A stretch of 64,000 bases of DNA from 2-02-FULL-55-14 sp964473365. Lineage in GTDB: Bacteria; Bacteroidota; Ignavibacteria; UBA10030. Below are positions 1 to 8,272 of the stretch, one piece after another. The stretch is from contig CAYYOV010000001.1 in the NCBI GenBank assembly GCA_964473365.1, forward strand, positions 62,001-126,000, written 5' to 3'. Position 1 is the first letter of the stretch; every line of letters begins with the position of its first letter. The notes below the pieces were generated by a model that had not been told where the DNA came from, searched no databases, and saw only the letters and a list, made by a program, of their open reading frames with translations. Made by a program: the position numbers and the translations under genes.

Positions 1-249
1 CAGATGGAAGCCAGGACGATCGCGCCATCGGAGATCGGGGTGTACCGTGACAAGCCGTCGTTCACGCCGTCTGATCATAAAGACCTTCGGTATGCGTTCA
101 TCGCCTCCGATACGCTCACCGCAGCCCTCCGATCGCTCGTCGACGGGGATGTCCGCATCCTGTCGCGCACTCCGGAGATCGTTCCCACCTACCGGATCGA
201 CATCGATCTGCTCCTGGCAATCGACCCGTCGTTGACCAGACTGCGCTGA
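1..249 (+). CDS. C-terminal fragment of an unrecognised protein
   Basis: The reading frame is open from the first base of the window and stops at 247-249, so this is the last 82 residues of a gene that begins upstream; the ATG at position 4 is probably internal. The fragment has no signal peptide, membrane segment or motif I can name. It is followed by a clear rho-independent terminator, so it is the last gene of its transcript and is not co-transcribed with galT by default. Function unknown. Confidence 0.55.
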   Translation, partial: QMEARTIAPSEIGVYRDKPSFTPSDHKDLRYAFIASDTLTAALRSLVDGDVRILSRTPEIVPTYRIDIDLLLAIDPSLTRLR

Positions 250-274
250 CCGTCGGCTCGGGATTGACCTACGC

Positions 275-300
275 AAACCCCGGTCCGCCGGGGTTTTCTA
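275..300 (+). terminator. Rho-independent terminator of the first partial gene
   Basis: A 9-bp perfect stem, AAACCCCGG at 275-283 and CCGGGGTTT at 288-296, encloses a 4-nt loop and runs into TTTTCTATT. It lies 26 nt after the stop codon of the upstream partial gene. Confidence 0.8.
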
Positions 301-370
301 TTCCTGGGAATCATTGCAGGATGATTGCGCGAGGATGAAGGAGGATGTACATTGCTGGCGCTGCCACCAA

Positions 371-1372
371 ATGCCTGAACTGCGCCAGAATATCGTAACA
401 CGTGACTGGGTCATTATCGCGACCGAGCGTGCCCGGCGTCCGGATGCGTTCGCGATGCCCCTTCGAGCTGATGGACCGCCTCTTGCGCACGATCCGGCGT
501 GTCCGTTCTGTCCGGGTCATGAAGGCGATACGGCGGAGGAACACGCACGCGTGGATGGACCGGACGGCTGGCGGATCCGCGTCATCGCGAACAAGTATCC
601 AGCTCTGGTGCGCGAGGGTTTGCCGATGCGCAAGTTGAACGGGATCTACCGTTCAATGAACGCCGTCGGCTATCACGAGGTGGTCATCGAGAATCGGCGC
701 CACGACGTCCACCTACACCAGGCGTCACTCGACGACCTCTCGGAGCTGCTCGGAATCTATCGTCAGCGGTACCAGGAGCTCCGGTCCGACCCCCGGATCG
801 AGGCCGTTGTGATCTTTCGGAACCACGGCGCGGGAGCCGGCACGTCGCAGCCCCATCCGCATTCCCAGATCGTTGCGACCCCGATCGTCCCCTCGCAGGT
901 ACGGACACGACTCGAGATCGCCGTTCGCTACTTCGACGAGACGGGGGAGTGCGTCTTCTGTCGCACGGCGCGCGACGAACGCTCCGTCGCCGATCGCGTC
1001 ATCTGCTCCAACCGGAACTTCGTCGCCTTCATTCCGTACGCGGCGCTCTCACCATTTCACCTCTGGGTCTTCCCGTTGCGGCACATGTCGTCATTCGACC
1101 TGTCGACCGATGAAGAACTGGCGGACCTGGCCGAGATCCTCCGAACGCTGCTCGGAAAACTGCACACCGGTCTGAACGACCCCGATTTCAATCTGCTCAT
1201 CCGTTCGCTGCCAGTCCGAATGGTCCAGTCGGACTATTTCCACTGGTACTTGTCCATCGTCCCGCGCATTTCGGTGGCGGCAGGCTTCGAACTGGGCAGC
1301 GGCATTTTCATCAATCCAGCGATCCCCGAGGAGAGTGCCCGATTTCTGCGCGAGATCACGCCGGTCGGCTGA
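371..1372 (+). CDS. galT: Galactose-1-phosphate uridylyltransferase
   Basis: Transfers UMP between UDP-glucose and galactose-1-phosphate in the Leloir pathway, in the cytoplasm. From the ATG at 371 the protein is 333 residues, normal for the family, and begins with the typical MPELRQN...WVIIATERARRP block. An in-frame ATG at 335 would add 12 residues without family support. Visible signatures are CPFC (44-47), NHGAGAGTS (151-159), the catalytic HPHSQ (162-166, His164 being the predicted uridylylated nucleophile) and a second CVFC (194-197). The Cys pairs suggest the structural metal site seen in bacterial GalT. A terminator lies upstream. A methyltransferase gene follows after 43 nt and may be co-transcribed. 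Confidence 0.93.
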   Translation: MPELRQNIVTRDWVIIATERARRPDAFAMPLRADGPPLAHDPACPFCPGHEGDTAEEHARVDGPDGWRIRVIANKYPALVREGLPMRKLNGIYRSMNAVGYHEVVIENRRHDVHLHQASLDDLSELLGIYRQRYQELRSDPRIEAVVIFRNHGAGAGTSQPHPHSQIVATPIVPSQVRTRLEIAVRYFDETGECVFCRTARDERSVADRVICSNRNFVAFIPYAALSPFHLWVFPLRHMSSFDLSTDEELADLAEILRTLLGKLHTGLNDPDFNLLIRSLPVRMVQSDYFHWYLSIVPRISVAAGFELGSGIFINPAIPEESARFLREITPVG

Positions 1373-1415
1373 ATGCCGGTCGTGAGATGACCCAGCAGAA
1401 AAGGCACGCACGCGT

Positions 1416-2015
1416 ATGTCTACGGTCTGGGACGAGCGGTACGGTACGGATGCCTACGCGTACGGTACATCGCCGAACGATTTTCTCACATCCGTGGCGG
1501 ACCGAATCCCCCGCGGGCCGGTGATTTGCCTGGCCGAAGGGGAGGGGAGGAACGCAGTCTTTTTGGCCGAACGTGGCCACGCCGTCACGGCCATCGATTG
1601 GTCGCCGGTCGGGTTGGCAAAGGCCGAGCGGTTGGCGGCCTCCCGCGGAGTGCATGTCGAGACCATCTGCTCGGATCTTGCAGACGTGCGATTCGAGGAG
1701 GCGCGGTGGAGCGGGGCGGTCGCCATCTTCGCTCACCTTCCCCGTGCGGTACGGGCCAAGATGTATGAGGGCGTTCGCCGAGGGCTTCGGCCGGGGGGCA
1801 TGCTGGTCGTCGAAGCATACACGCCGAAGCAATTGGCGTACGGCACCGGCGGTCCGAGCGATCCGTCGCTCATGCCGACGCTGGAAGACCTCCGGCGTGA
1901 GTTGGAGGGTCTCGACCTCATCATCGGCCGGGAAACGGAACGTGAGATCCACGAAGGCGAATTTCACGACGGTATGAGCGCTGTCGTGCAGGTCTTGGCG
2001 CAGCGACCTGTGTAG
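1416..2015 (+). CDS. Class I SAM-dependent methyltransferase, TehB/thiopurine-methyltransferase-like
   Basis: A 199-residue soluble protein with a Rossmann-type SAM fold. The glycine-rich loop is CLAEGEGRNA (38-47), followed by the acidic ribose-binding residue in AIDWS (59-63) and a DLAD segment near 86. The order W-D-E-R-Y-G at the N-terminus, then AEGEGRNAVFLAERGH, is typical of small TehB/tellurite-resistance-like methyltransferases acting on small or chalcogen substrates. The actual substrate cannot be read from the sequence. It begins 43 nt after galT. The downstream DapA-like gene follows after 24 nt, so one transcript from galT onward is possible. Confidence 0.8.
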   Translation: MSTVWDERYGTDAYAYGTSPNDFLTSVADRIPRGPVICLAEGEGRNAVFLAERGHAVTAIDWSPVGLAKAERLAASRGVHVETICSDLADVRFEEARWSGAVAIFAHLPRAVRAKMYEGVRRGLRPGGMLVVEAYTPKQLAYGTGGPSDPSLMPTLEDLRRELEGLDLIIGRETEREIHEGEFHDGMSAVVQVLAQRPV

Positions 2016-2039
2016 CTATCGAACATCCAGTCAACTTCC

Positions 2040-2963
2040 ATGGGACACATGACCCCGCGATTCGAAGGTGTGTATTCGGTGCTTCCGACGCCGTTCACCG
2101 CCGGCGACGAGATCGACACCGCCGGACTCAAGAAGATCATCGACCTGTTCATCGAGGCTGGCGTCGATGGTTTCACCGCTCTCGGCGTGACGAGCGAAGT
2201 TGCCCGGCTCACCGAGCGTGAACGAACGCTGGTCCTCGAAACGGTGCTCGGACACGTCAACGGCCGCGTTCCCGTCGTCGTGGGTACGACCGCCGAGGGG
2301 TTCCGGACCTGCATCGAGTTCACGCGTGCTGCCCGGACGGCCGGCGCCGCGGCCGTCATGATCAGTCCGCCGCGGCTGCCCAAACTCAACTCCGACGCCG
2401 TGGTTTCTCACTTCCGGGCCGTCGCCGACGCGGTGGACGTTCCGATCGTCGTCCAGGATTTTCCGCCCATCTCGGGCTTCGCCATGGAGGCGTCGCTCCT
2501 CCTCCGGATCGCCCGCGAAGTCCCGACGGTCGCGTGCATCAAGCTCGAGGACGCGCCGACGCCCTCAAAGGTCACGCGCATCCGGGCCGAGGCTGGAGAC
2601 CATCCTGTGAAGATCCTTGGCGGGCTCGGCGGCGTCTATCTTCTTGAAGAGCTCATCGCCGGGGCCGATGGGGCCATGACAGGGTTTGCGTACCCCGAGA
2701 TCCTCGTCGCCGTTGTCAAGGCATTCCGGGCGGGTGATCACCGGAAGGCGGCAGAGCAGTTCTATCGCTTCGTGCCGCTCATGCGGTTCGAGTTTCAGGA
2801 AGGCGTGGGTATGGCGATCCGAAAAGAGGTCCTGCGCCGCCGCGGGGTCATCGCAAACGCGCGCGTGCGTCCGCCCGCCCCGCAGGCCGATCCGGTCGTT
2901 CAGCGGATGCTGGACACGTTGCTCTCGTACTACCACGGCAAGGAGGATGCACCATGGATCTGA
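2040..2963 (+). CDS. DapA/N-acetylneuraminate-lyase superfamily aldolase or dehydratase, not a canonical DHDPS
   Basis: A 307-residue TIM-barrel class I aldolase-family protein. The Schiff-base lysine is present (Lys168 in ACIKLED). Key dihydrodipicolinate-synthase residues are not: the region that should read YNxPxRTG reads QDFPPISG (139-146), replacing the catalytic Tyr with Gln and the substrate-binding Arg with Ile, and the usual GTTGE is GVTSE (49-53). The substrate is therefore unknown. Members of this superfamily include keto-sugar-acid aldolases and pyrroline-4-hydroxy-2-carboxylate deaminase, the latter interesting given the nearby proline dehydrogenase. The start is ATG 2040 or ATG 2049. 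Its end overlaps the SDR gene by 10 nt, implying translational coupling. Confidence 0.8.
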   Translation: MGHMTPRFEGVYSVLPTPFTAGDEIDTAGLKKIIDLFIEAGVDGFTALGVTSEVARLTERERTLVLETVLGHVNGRVPVVVGTTAEGFRTCIEFTRAARTAGAAAVMISPPRLPKLNSDAVVSHFRAVADAVDVPIVVQDFPPISGFAMEASLLLRIAREVPTVACIKLEDAPTPSKVTRIRAEAGDHPVKILGGLGGVYLLEELIAGADGAMTGFAYPEILVAVVKAFRAGDHRKAAEQFYRFVPLMRFEFQEGVGMAIRKEVLRRRGVIANARVRPPAPQADPVVQRMLDTLLSYYHGKEDAPWI

Positions 2964-3745
2964 AACTTCGGGGAAAAGTTGCGATGGTCGCCGGAGCGAG
3001 CCGCGGGATGGGCTTTGCTGTCGCACGAGCCCTGGCGATGGAGGGGGCGCAGGTGTCGATGGCGTCGAGGAATGAAGCGTCGCTGAAGGCTGCGGGCGAG
3101 AAGATCGCGAAAGAGTCGGGGGCACCAGTGATGACGTATCCGGCAGACCTGCACTTGGCCGGGGCCATCGACCATTGGGCGGCCGCGACTGTCGAGCGAT
3201 TCGGGGGCGTAGACCTTCTCTTCGCCAATACGGGCGGCCCGGCTTCCGGATCGGCCCTTTCATTCGACGACAACGCCTGGAAGGAGGCGCACGAACTTCT
3301 TGTGCTGAGCTCCATCCGAATGGCGCGCGCCGTCGTCCCGTCGATGCGATCACGAGGTGGCGGCAGCATCCTGTTCAATACGTCCACGTCGATCCGCGAG
3401 CCAATCGCCAACCTCGCATTGTCGAACGTCGAACGACCCGCCGTTGCTGCCCTGTCGAAGACACTCGCCGTTGAATTGGCACCGTTTCAGATCCGCGTCA
3501 ACGTCATCCTGCCCGGCCGCATCGACACCGATCGAGTCCGGGAGCTCGATGCGATCAGGGCGTCGAAGGAAGGTGTCACGCCGGCGGAACAGAAAGCGAG
3601 AACGGAGAAGACCATCGCGCTCGGTCGCTACGGACAGGTGGAGGAATTTGCGAATGCCGCGGTGTTCCTCTTGTCGGACGCCGCCGCCTATATCACTGGA
3701 GCATCGCTCCTCGTCGACGGCGGCCTCGTCAAAGGCGTCGCGTAG
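2954..3745 (+). CDS. Divergent SDR-family oxidoreductase lacking the catalytic Tyr and Lys
   Basis: A 263-residue short-chain dehydrogenase/reductase fold. The nucleotide loop is GASRGMG (14-20), and a variant NTGG (92-95) replaces NNAG. Aligning the conserved ELAPFQIRVN block puts SNVER (157-161) where YxxxK belongs, so both catalytic residues are replaced by Ser and Arg. The PG motif and the C-terminal ITGASLLVDGG remain. This matches a recognised beta-ketoacyl-reductase-like SDR subgroup without the canonical tetrad, whose chemistry is uncertain. It overlaps the DapA-like gene by 10 nt, and proline dehydrogenase begins 11 nt downstream, so the three probably form one operon. Confidence 0.85.
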   Translation: MDLKLRGKVAMVAGASRGMGFAVARALAMEGAQVSMASRNEASLKAAGEKIAKESGAPVMTYPADLHLAGAIDHWAAATVERFGGVDLLFANTGGPASGSALSFDDNAWKEAHELLVLSSIRMARAVVPSMRSRGGGSILFNTSTSIREPIANLALSNVERPAVAALSKTLAVELAPFQIRVNVILPGRIDTDRVRELDAIRASKEGVTPAEQKARTEKTIALGRYGQVEEFANAAVFLLSDAAAYITGASLLVDGGLVKGVA

Positions 3746-3756
3746 AGACCTACGTC

Positions 3757-4683
3757 ATGGGCCTGATGCGCAATGCCCTCTTGTGGGCGTCACAGAGCCG
3801 CACGCTGCGGGAAACCCTTCCCCGCTATCGGTTCGTCAAAAAGGCCGTACGAAGGTTCATGCCGGGCGAGGACCTCGGGTCTGCCTTGGGAGCTGCAGAA
3901 CAGTTGAGGTCGCTCGGGATCGCGAGCACGTTCACGCGGCTGGGGGAGAACGTGACGACGGTGGAAGAGGCGACCGCCGTCCGTGACCACTACCTGATGG
4001 TGGCCGACCGCATCAAGGAGCGCGGACTCGACACGCATATCTCGACCAAACTGACACAGCTTGGCCTGGACATCGATCCCGAACTGGCATACCGGGGCAT
4101 GCGGTCGATCACAGAAAAGGCGGCCCGGTTGGGGAACGTCACCTGGATCGACATGGAGCAGTCATCCTACGTCGACCGTACGCTCGATGTGTTCTACCGC
4201 ATCCAGAAGGAATTCCCGAACATCGGCATTTGCCTACAGTCCTACCTCCGGCGCACGCCTGCTGACCTCAACGCCCTCCTGTCGGTCAACGCTTCGGTTC
4301 GAATGGTCAAAGGGGCCTACAAGGAACCGCCTGACAGAGCGTTCCCGAAGAAGGCGGACGTTGACGAGGCATACTACCAGCTCTGTGCGGACTATCTTCG
4401 GCGCGTTGACCCCGCGCGATCGAACCTGCAGTACGGGACGCATGATCTTGCGCTCATCCGACGGATCGCGGCTGAGGCGGAACGGCTGGGTTTGGGGAGA
4501 TCGGCGCCGGAATACACGATGCTGTATGGCATTCAGCCGGAAGAACAGCGAAGGCTGACGGCGGCGGGGTATCGGGTGAGAGTGCTGGTGGCGTACGGAG
4601 AATACTGGTTCCCGTGGTACATGCGCCGCTTGGCCGAGCGGCCCGCCAACGTCTGGTTTGTCCTGCGAAATCTTCTGCCGTAG
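3757..4683 (+). CDS. Proline dehydrogenase (monofunctional, FAD-dependent)
   Basis: Oxidises L-proline to delta-1-pyrroline-5-carboxylate using FAD in a TIM barrel, passing electrons to the membrane quinone pool. At 308 residues it has the size of the monofunctional bacterial enzyme rather than PutA. Supporting motifs are STKLTQLGLD (96-105), IDMEQSSY (131-138), CLQSYLRR (159-166), MVKGAYKE (183-190) and the C-terminal signature from YGEYWF to RRLAERPANV (280-299), whose Arg pair binds the substrate carboxylate. No P5C dehydrogenase gene lies next to it. Upstream partners are the SDR and DapA-like genes. Transfer to hydroxyproline substrates is possible but only inferred. Confidence 0.92.
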   Translation: MGLMRNALLWASQSRTLRETLPRYRFVKKAVRRFMPGEDLGSALGAAEQLRSLGIASTFTRLGENVTTVEEATAVRDHYLMVADRIKERGLDTHISTKLTQLGLDIDPELAYRGMRSITEKAARLGNVTWIDMEQSSYVDRTLDVFYRIQKEFPNIGICLQSYLRRTPADLNALLSVNASVRMVKGAYKEPPDRAFPKKADVDEAYYQLCADYLRRVDPARSNLQYGTHDLALIRRIAAEAERLGLGRSAPEYTMLYGIQPEEQRRLTAAGYRVRVLVAYGEYWFPWYMRRLAERPANVWFVLRNLLP

Positions 4684-4718
4684 TTGCTTCCTGCCCTCTC
4701 TGATCTGCTACCTGCCTG

Positions 4719-5696
4719 CTACGGCAACGCCCGGCCTCGTCCGGCGGTGAACAAGCGGTACCACTCGTCCCGCGATAGTTGAAGATCCATCCCGCGCAAC
4801 GACTCCGTGATCCGCTGAGGGTTCGTTGTGCCCAGAACCGGTTGAATGTGCGCCGGGTGTCGTAGAAGCCACGCTGCCTGGATCGCATCGGGCGAGACTC
4901 CGCGGGCCCGCGCCACCTCGTGCACTGCCACAGAGACCGAGCGCGTTCGTTCGTCAGCATCGGCGGGTGGGGACGAAATGCGCCCTTTCGCGACGGGTGA
5001 ATACGCCTGCACGCTGACCTGATGCCGGCGGCAATGATCGAGCGTTCCGTCTCCGCGGACGACGGTACGTTGCAGGTGGTCGACAGTCACACCTTCGTCA
5101 ATGAGGTCGCTGTGGAGGAGATTCAGCTCCACCTGGTTGACGACCAGCGGTTCCGAGAGGGACTGCTGCAGGAGGTCGATCTGTCCGGCATTATGATTGC
5201 TGACGCCGAAGTATCGGACCAGTTTTTGGGACCGAAGTTCGTCGAAAGCGCTCGCGACCGATCCCGGTTCGACGAGCGGATCCGGACGATGGAGGAGAAG
5301 GATGTCGAGGCGGTCCGTCTTCAGACGCCGGAGAATGTTCTCGACCGACCAAAGAATATAGTCACGGCTCAGGTCATAGCGATGCGGCGCGCCCGGAGGA
5401 TCGTCGGGCCTCCGGATCCCGCATTTTGACTGGAGGATCACCTGATCGCGGCGCAGGCCGAGCTCCGACCACGCGTGGCCGAAGAGTGCCTCTGACTTGC
5501 CGCGGCAGTAGATATCGGCGTGGTCAAAGAAGTTCACGCCTCCGTCCCATGCGGCTTTGATGCTGGCAAGACCGTTGGCGATCTCTTCTGGGCGCAGGGG
5601 CGCATCATCCCACGATCCGCCGATCTTCATGCAGCCGTAGAGGATCGGCGAAACGTCCAGCCCGGTCAGCGGAATACGGATGCGAGGCTGCGTCAC
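4719..5696 (-). CDS. Aldo/keto reductase
   Basis: A 325-residue NADP(H)-dependent TIM-barrel oxidoreductase of the YdhF-like type. The catalytic tetrad is visible: Asp58 and Tyr63 in FFDHADIY, Lys91 in QSKCG and His136 in LLLHRPD. The C-terminal LGTTNPQRI segment is the cofactor-binding phosphate loop. The substrate is not determinable. It is convergent with the proline dehydrogenase gene (35 nt apart). Its start codon overlaps the stop of the lipoprotein gene by 4 nt (ATGA), so it is probably translated from the lipoprotein transcript. Confidence 0.9.
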   Translation of the reverse strand: MTQPRIRIPLTGLDVSPILYGCMKIGGSWDDAPLRPEEIANGLASIKAAWDGGVNFFDHADIYCRGKSEALFGHAWSELGLRRDQVILQSKCGIRRPDDPPGAPHRYDLSRDYILWSVENILRRLKTDRLDILLLHRPDPLVEPGSVASAFDELRSQKLVRYFGVSNHNAGQIDLLQQSLSEPLVVNQVELNLLHSDLIDEGVTVDHLQRTVVRGDGTLDHCRRHQVSVQAYSPVAKGRISSPPADADERTRSVSVAVHEVARARGVSPDAIQAAWLLRHPAHIQPVLGTTNPQRITESLRGMDLQLSRDEWYRLFTAGRGRALP

Positions 5697-6067
5697 TGCG
5701 TTGTTTCCTTGTACGAAATGACCTCATCGTTGCGGATGAGGACCATCACCATCATACGCTGTCGCACGGTGCGCCGTCCTTCGGTCGCTGTGCGCGAGAA
5801 CGTGACCTCGACCTCGTAACCGTACTTCGGCCCGCCACTCTCCAAGGCGCCCGGCAGATGGTAACCCTTGGCCGGCTTTCCATACTGGACGTCCCGGATC
5901 CCGGCCTGTACATAGTCACCGTAGGTCTCCTTCAGCCAGGAGCGGAGCAACTCGACATGGTTTGTCGGCGGCGGTCCGTAGTCGGCGGAGGCCAGTTCAT
6001 CCGCCGTCGGCTTTGTGGAGGAACAGGAAACAAAGAGCAAAGCAAGCAGTACGATCGATGTGCGCAT
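5693..6067 (-). CDS. Small predicted lipoprotein
   Basis: A 124-residue protein with a short hydrophobic signal sequence and a lipobox LFVSC (11-15), so Cys15 is predicted to be lipidated and the protein anchored in the envelope. The remainder is a small soluble domain with no motif I recognise; its beta-rich end (YEVEVTFSRT...VRQRMMVMVLIRNDEVISYKE) resembles small cystatin/NTF2-like folds only loosely. It is translationally coupled to the aldo/keto reductase by a 4-nt overlap. Function unknown. Confidence 0.7.
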   Translation of the reverse strand: MRTSIVLLALLFVSCSSTKPTADELASADYGPPPTNHVELLRSWLKETYGDYVQAGIRDVQYGKPAKGYHLPGALESGGPKYGYEVEVTFSRTATEGRRTVRQRMMVMVLIRNDEVISYKETTQ

Positions 6068-6261
6068 GGGGGGCTTTCGAAAAGTGACGAAGCAATGTAG
6101 GCGAACGTTGGGGCGGTGTCAACGTTGGCACGGCGAAGATCTTTCGACTGTGCCAATTTTGGGAGAGGGAGCGTCCAGCAGATCTGGTCGACTGCCTCGC
6201 ATGCGCAAAACGTCCGATGCTCGTGGGGGAGAGTGTGGATCTCGACATGATCGGCGCGTTC

Positions 6262-6290
6262 TTGGATTCCTGCGCTCCCTCCGGTACCTT
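6262..6290 (+). promoter_or_regulatory. Predicted sigma70-like promoter for the 6327 aldo/keto reductase
   Basis: TTGGAT at 6262-6267 and TACCTT at 6285-6290 are separated by 17 nt, 36 nt before the start codon. An AGGAGGTG Shine-Dalgarno follows at about 6309-6316. This is a pattern match only. Confidence 0.4.
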
Positions 6291-6326
6291 ATCCGATTCC
6301 AACACCCCAGGAGGTGAGGTCCACCG

Positions 6327-7319
6327 ATGCAGATCCGCAGGTTTGGTTCCACGGAGTTGAAGGTCAGCGTCGTCGGGTTCGGAGCTTGGGCGATCGGAGG
6401 GGCCGCCATGGCCGGCTCAACGCCTATTGGCTGGGGGCCGGCCGACGATGATACCTCACGTGCCGCGCTCCGTGCGGCGCTCGAGTCAGGCATCAACTTC
6501 TTCGATACGGCCGACTTCTACGGGCTCGGCCGGTCTGAAGCGCTTCTTGGGGAGGTGATCGGCAATGCAGATGGCGTGGTCATCGCGACCAAGGTTGGTC
6601 ACCGGCTGAACGATGATGGATCTATCGCGCTCGACTATAGCAGCAAGCACATTCGTGCTGCTTGCGAGAAGAGTTTGCAGCGACTACGGCGAGAGAGCAT
6701 CGATCTCTATCAATTGCATTCGGCCAAGATCGCGCATCTTGAACAGGGGGAGTGTCTCGCCGCATTGGACCAGCTGCGGCAAGAAGGCAAGATCCGGTAC
6801 TGGGGTATTTCGCTTCATACCTTCAACCCTGAACCAGAAGCCTCATTCCTCCTGTCCCGCGGGCTCGGGTCCGGATTCCAGATCGTACTGAACATTCTGA
6901 ACCGGCGAGCATTGCCCGTGATCGAGCAGGCCCGCCATGCCGGTGTCGGCGTCATCGCCCGCATGCCCCTGCAATTCGGACTGCTGACCGGCGCGATGCG
7001 GCCGGACCGACAATTCGCGCGGGACGATCATCGCTCGTTCAGACTCAATCCGGAGATCATCGACCGTACGCGCATGCTTCTGGCGCCTGCATGGGAGCTG
7101 GCGGCTTCGTCGGGCAATACCCCGGCCCAGTTGGCCATGAGCTATAGTGCTTCCATCCCGGGAGTCTCGACGGTCATCCCCGGCATTCGCACGCCGGCAC
7201 AGGCCGTTGAAAATGCGAACGCGATCGCCATACCGGGCGACCGCGTTCGAGAATGGATGAGAAGTGTGCCGGATCAGGAGGCGGCCGAGATCGTCTCCCT
7301 CATGCAAGCGCGGGGTTGA
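6327..7319 (+). CDS. Aldo/keto reductase (second, unrelated to the first by position)
   Basis: A 330-residue aldo/keto reductase. The tetrad is Asp60 and Tyr65 in FFDTADFYG, Lys89 in ATKVGH and His131 in YQLHSAK. The C-terminal STVIPGIRTPAQ segment is the NADP(H) phosphate-binding region. The start is well supported by an AGGAGGTGAGG ribosome-binding site about 10 nt upstream. It is monocistronic: it follows its own promoter-like element and runs convergently into the membrane-protein gene with only 4 nt between stop codons. Substrate unknown. Confidence 0.9.
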   Translation: MQIRRFGSTELKVSVVGFGAWAIGGAAMAGSTPIGWGPADDDTSRAALRAALESGINFFDTADFYGLGRSEALLGEVIGNADGVVIATKVGHRLNDDGSIALDYSSKHIRAACEKSLQRLRRESIDLYQLHSAKIAHLEQGECLAALDQLRQEGKIRYWGISLHTFNPEPEASFLLSRGLGSGFQIVLNILNRRALPVIEQARHAGVGVIARMPLQFGLLTGAMRPDRQFARDDHRSFRLNPEIIDRTRMLLAPAWELAASSGNTPAQLAMSYSASIPGVSTVIPGIRTPAQAVENANAIAIPGDRVREWMRSVPDQEAAEIVSLMQARG

Positions 7320-7323
7320 CGGA

Positions 7324-8139
7324 TCACTGTCCGTGCTTGGTTGTCATGGTCGAGTAGTCCAGCTCGCTGCCGAACGCGCTGTGCGGGATCAAGTACACGA
7401 TCAGCATGAGCAGGGCGGCTCCGATGACCCATGGCGCCGGCCGCTTTGAACGCCGAACGGCAACAGCCGCGACGAGCCATCCGAGGAAGGCCACGAGCGT
7501 TTTGTTGTCTGTCATGTCGTGGTCGAACGGCCAGCCGGTCCACCAGAGGTCGAACGCATACCACTGCATGATCGGACCAAGCACGAACCCGCCGATCCCC
7601 AGAACGACGAGCGTCCAGGTGGTGAAGGTACGGTACCGGGGTTCTGCTACGAAGCTCTCGAGTCCGGTACGCGTTGCCAGCAGCATGGCCATGAACATCG
7701 CCAGGACGTGCGGAATGATGATATACAGGGGCACGTCTCCCTTGAACCGGATGTTGATCGGTCCCGCCGACGGGATCCTGACGGTCTCCTGGCCCTTGGT
7801 CGCTTCGAGATAGTACTCCAGCTTCCCGGCCTTCGGCTGGCGTGGCAGTGACCCCACGAGAACCCCATCATTCGCGGTTAACGGGACGACCGTATAGGGA
7901 TCATCGGTTCGAAGTCGTTTCCAATAGAGGGTCGCATGGACGTCCGGGTCAGAAACGACCAGTCGGACGGGGGCATCCTCGTCGATAACGTGGCTGCGCT
8001 CCAGGCGATACGTAATCGGCGAACCGCCGACCTGGGCCGAGCCGGAGACCGGATATGTCGGGCCCGTCATTCGTTGATACACGGCGGAACCGATGGTGAC
8101 GATGCTGGCGATGATCCAAAATGTGACAGTGCGCTTCAT
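7324..8139 (-). CDS. Polytopic membrane protein of unknown function
   Basis: The likely start is the ATG at 8139 (AAGGA just upstream), giving 271 residues that begin MKRTVTFWIIASIVTIG, a signal-anchor helix. An upstream in-frame start at 8208 would put a polar tail before this helix. After about 115 extracytoplasmic residues with a beta-sandwich look (paired WKRLRTDDPY and KLEYYLEATKG segments), there are four hydrophobic helices in the C-terminal half (IIIPHVLAMFMAML, TLVVLGIGGFVLG, TLVAFLGWLVAAVAV, VIGAALLMLIVYLIP). I do not recognise a family. It ends 4 nt from the converging aldo/keto reductase. Confidence 0.7.
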   Translation of the reverse strand: MKRTVTFWIIASIVTIGSAVYQRMTGPTYPVSGSAQVGGSPITYRLERSHVIDEDAPVRLVVSDPDVHATLYWKRLRTDDPYTVVPLTANDGVLVGSLPRQPKAGKLEYYLEATKGQETVRIPSAGPINIRFKGDVPLYIIIPHVLAMFMAMLLATRTGLESFVAEPRYRTFTTWTLVVLGIGGFVLGPIMQWYAFDLWWTGWPFDHDMTDNKTLVAFLGWLVAAVAVRRSKRPAPWVIGAALLMLIVYLIPHSAFGSELDYSTMTTKHGQ

Positions 8140-8272
8140 GTCCTTGATCCGTTTCGAAGGTGGTTGTTCAACGGATGAAATATCGTATTCTGTTCCTTCG
8201 AACTCCACTTTTCCAGCGGCTCATTGAAGTTCGTTGTATGTTCCGATAGAGCAGTGCGGCATATCCGAGACC

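Noticed and set aside
2040..2963. Naming the DapA-like gene dapA
   Set aside because: The catalytic Tyr and substrate-binding Arg of dihydrodipicolinate synthase are replaced.
3757..4683. Bifunctional PutA
   Set aside because: Only the proline dehydrogenase barrel is present; no P5C dehydrogenase domain or neighbouring gene.
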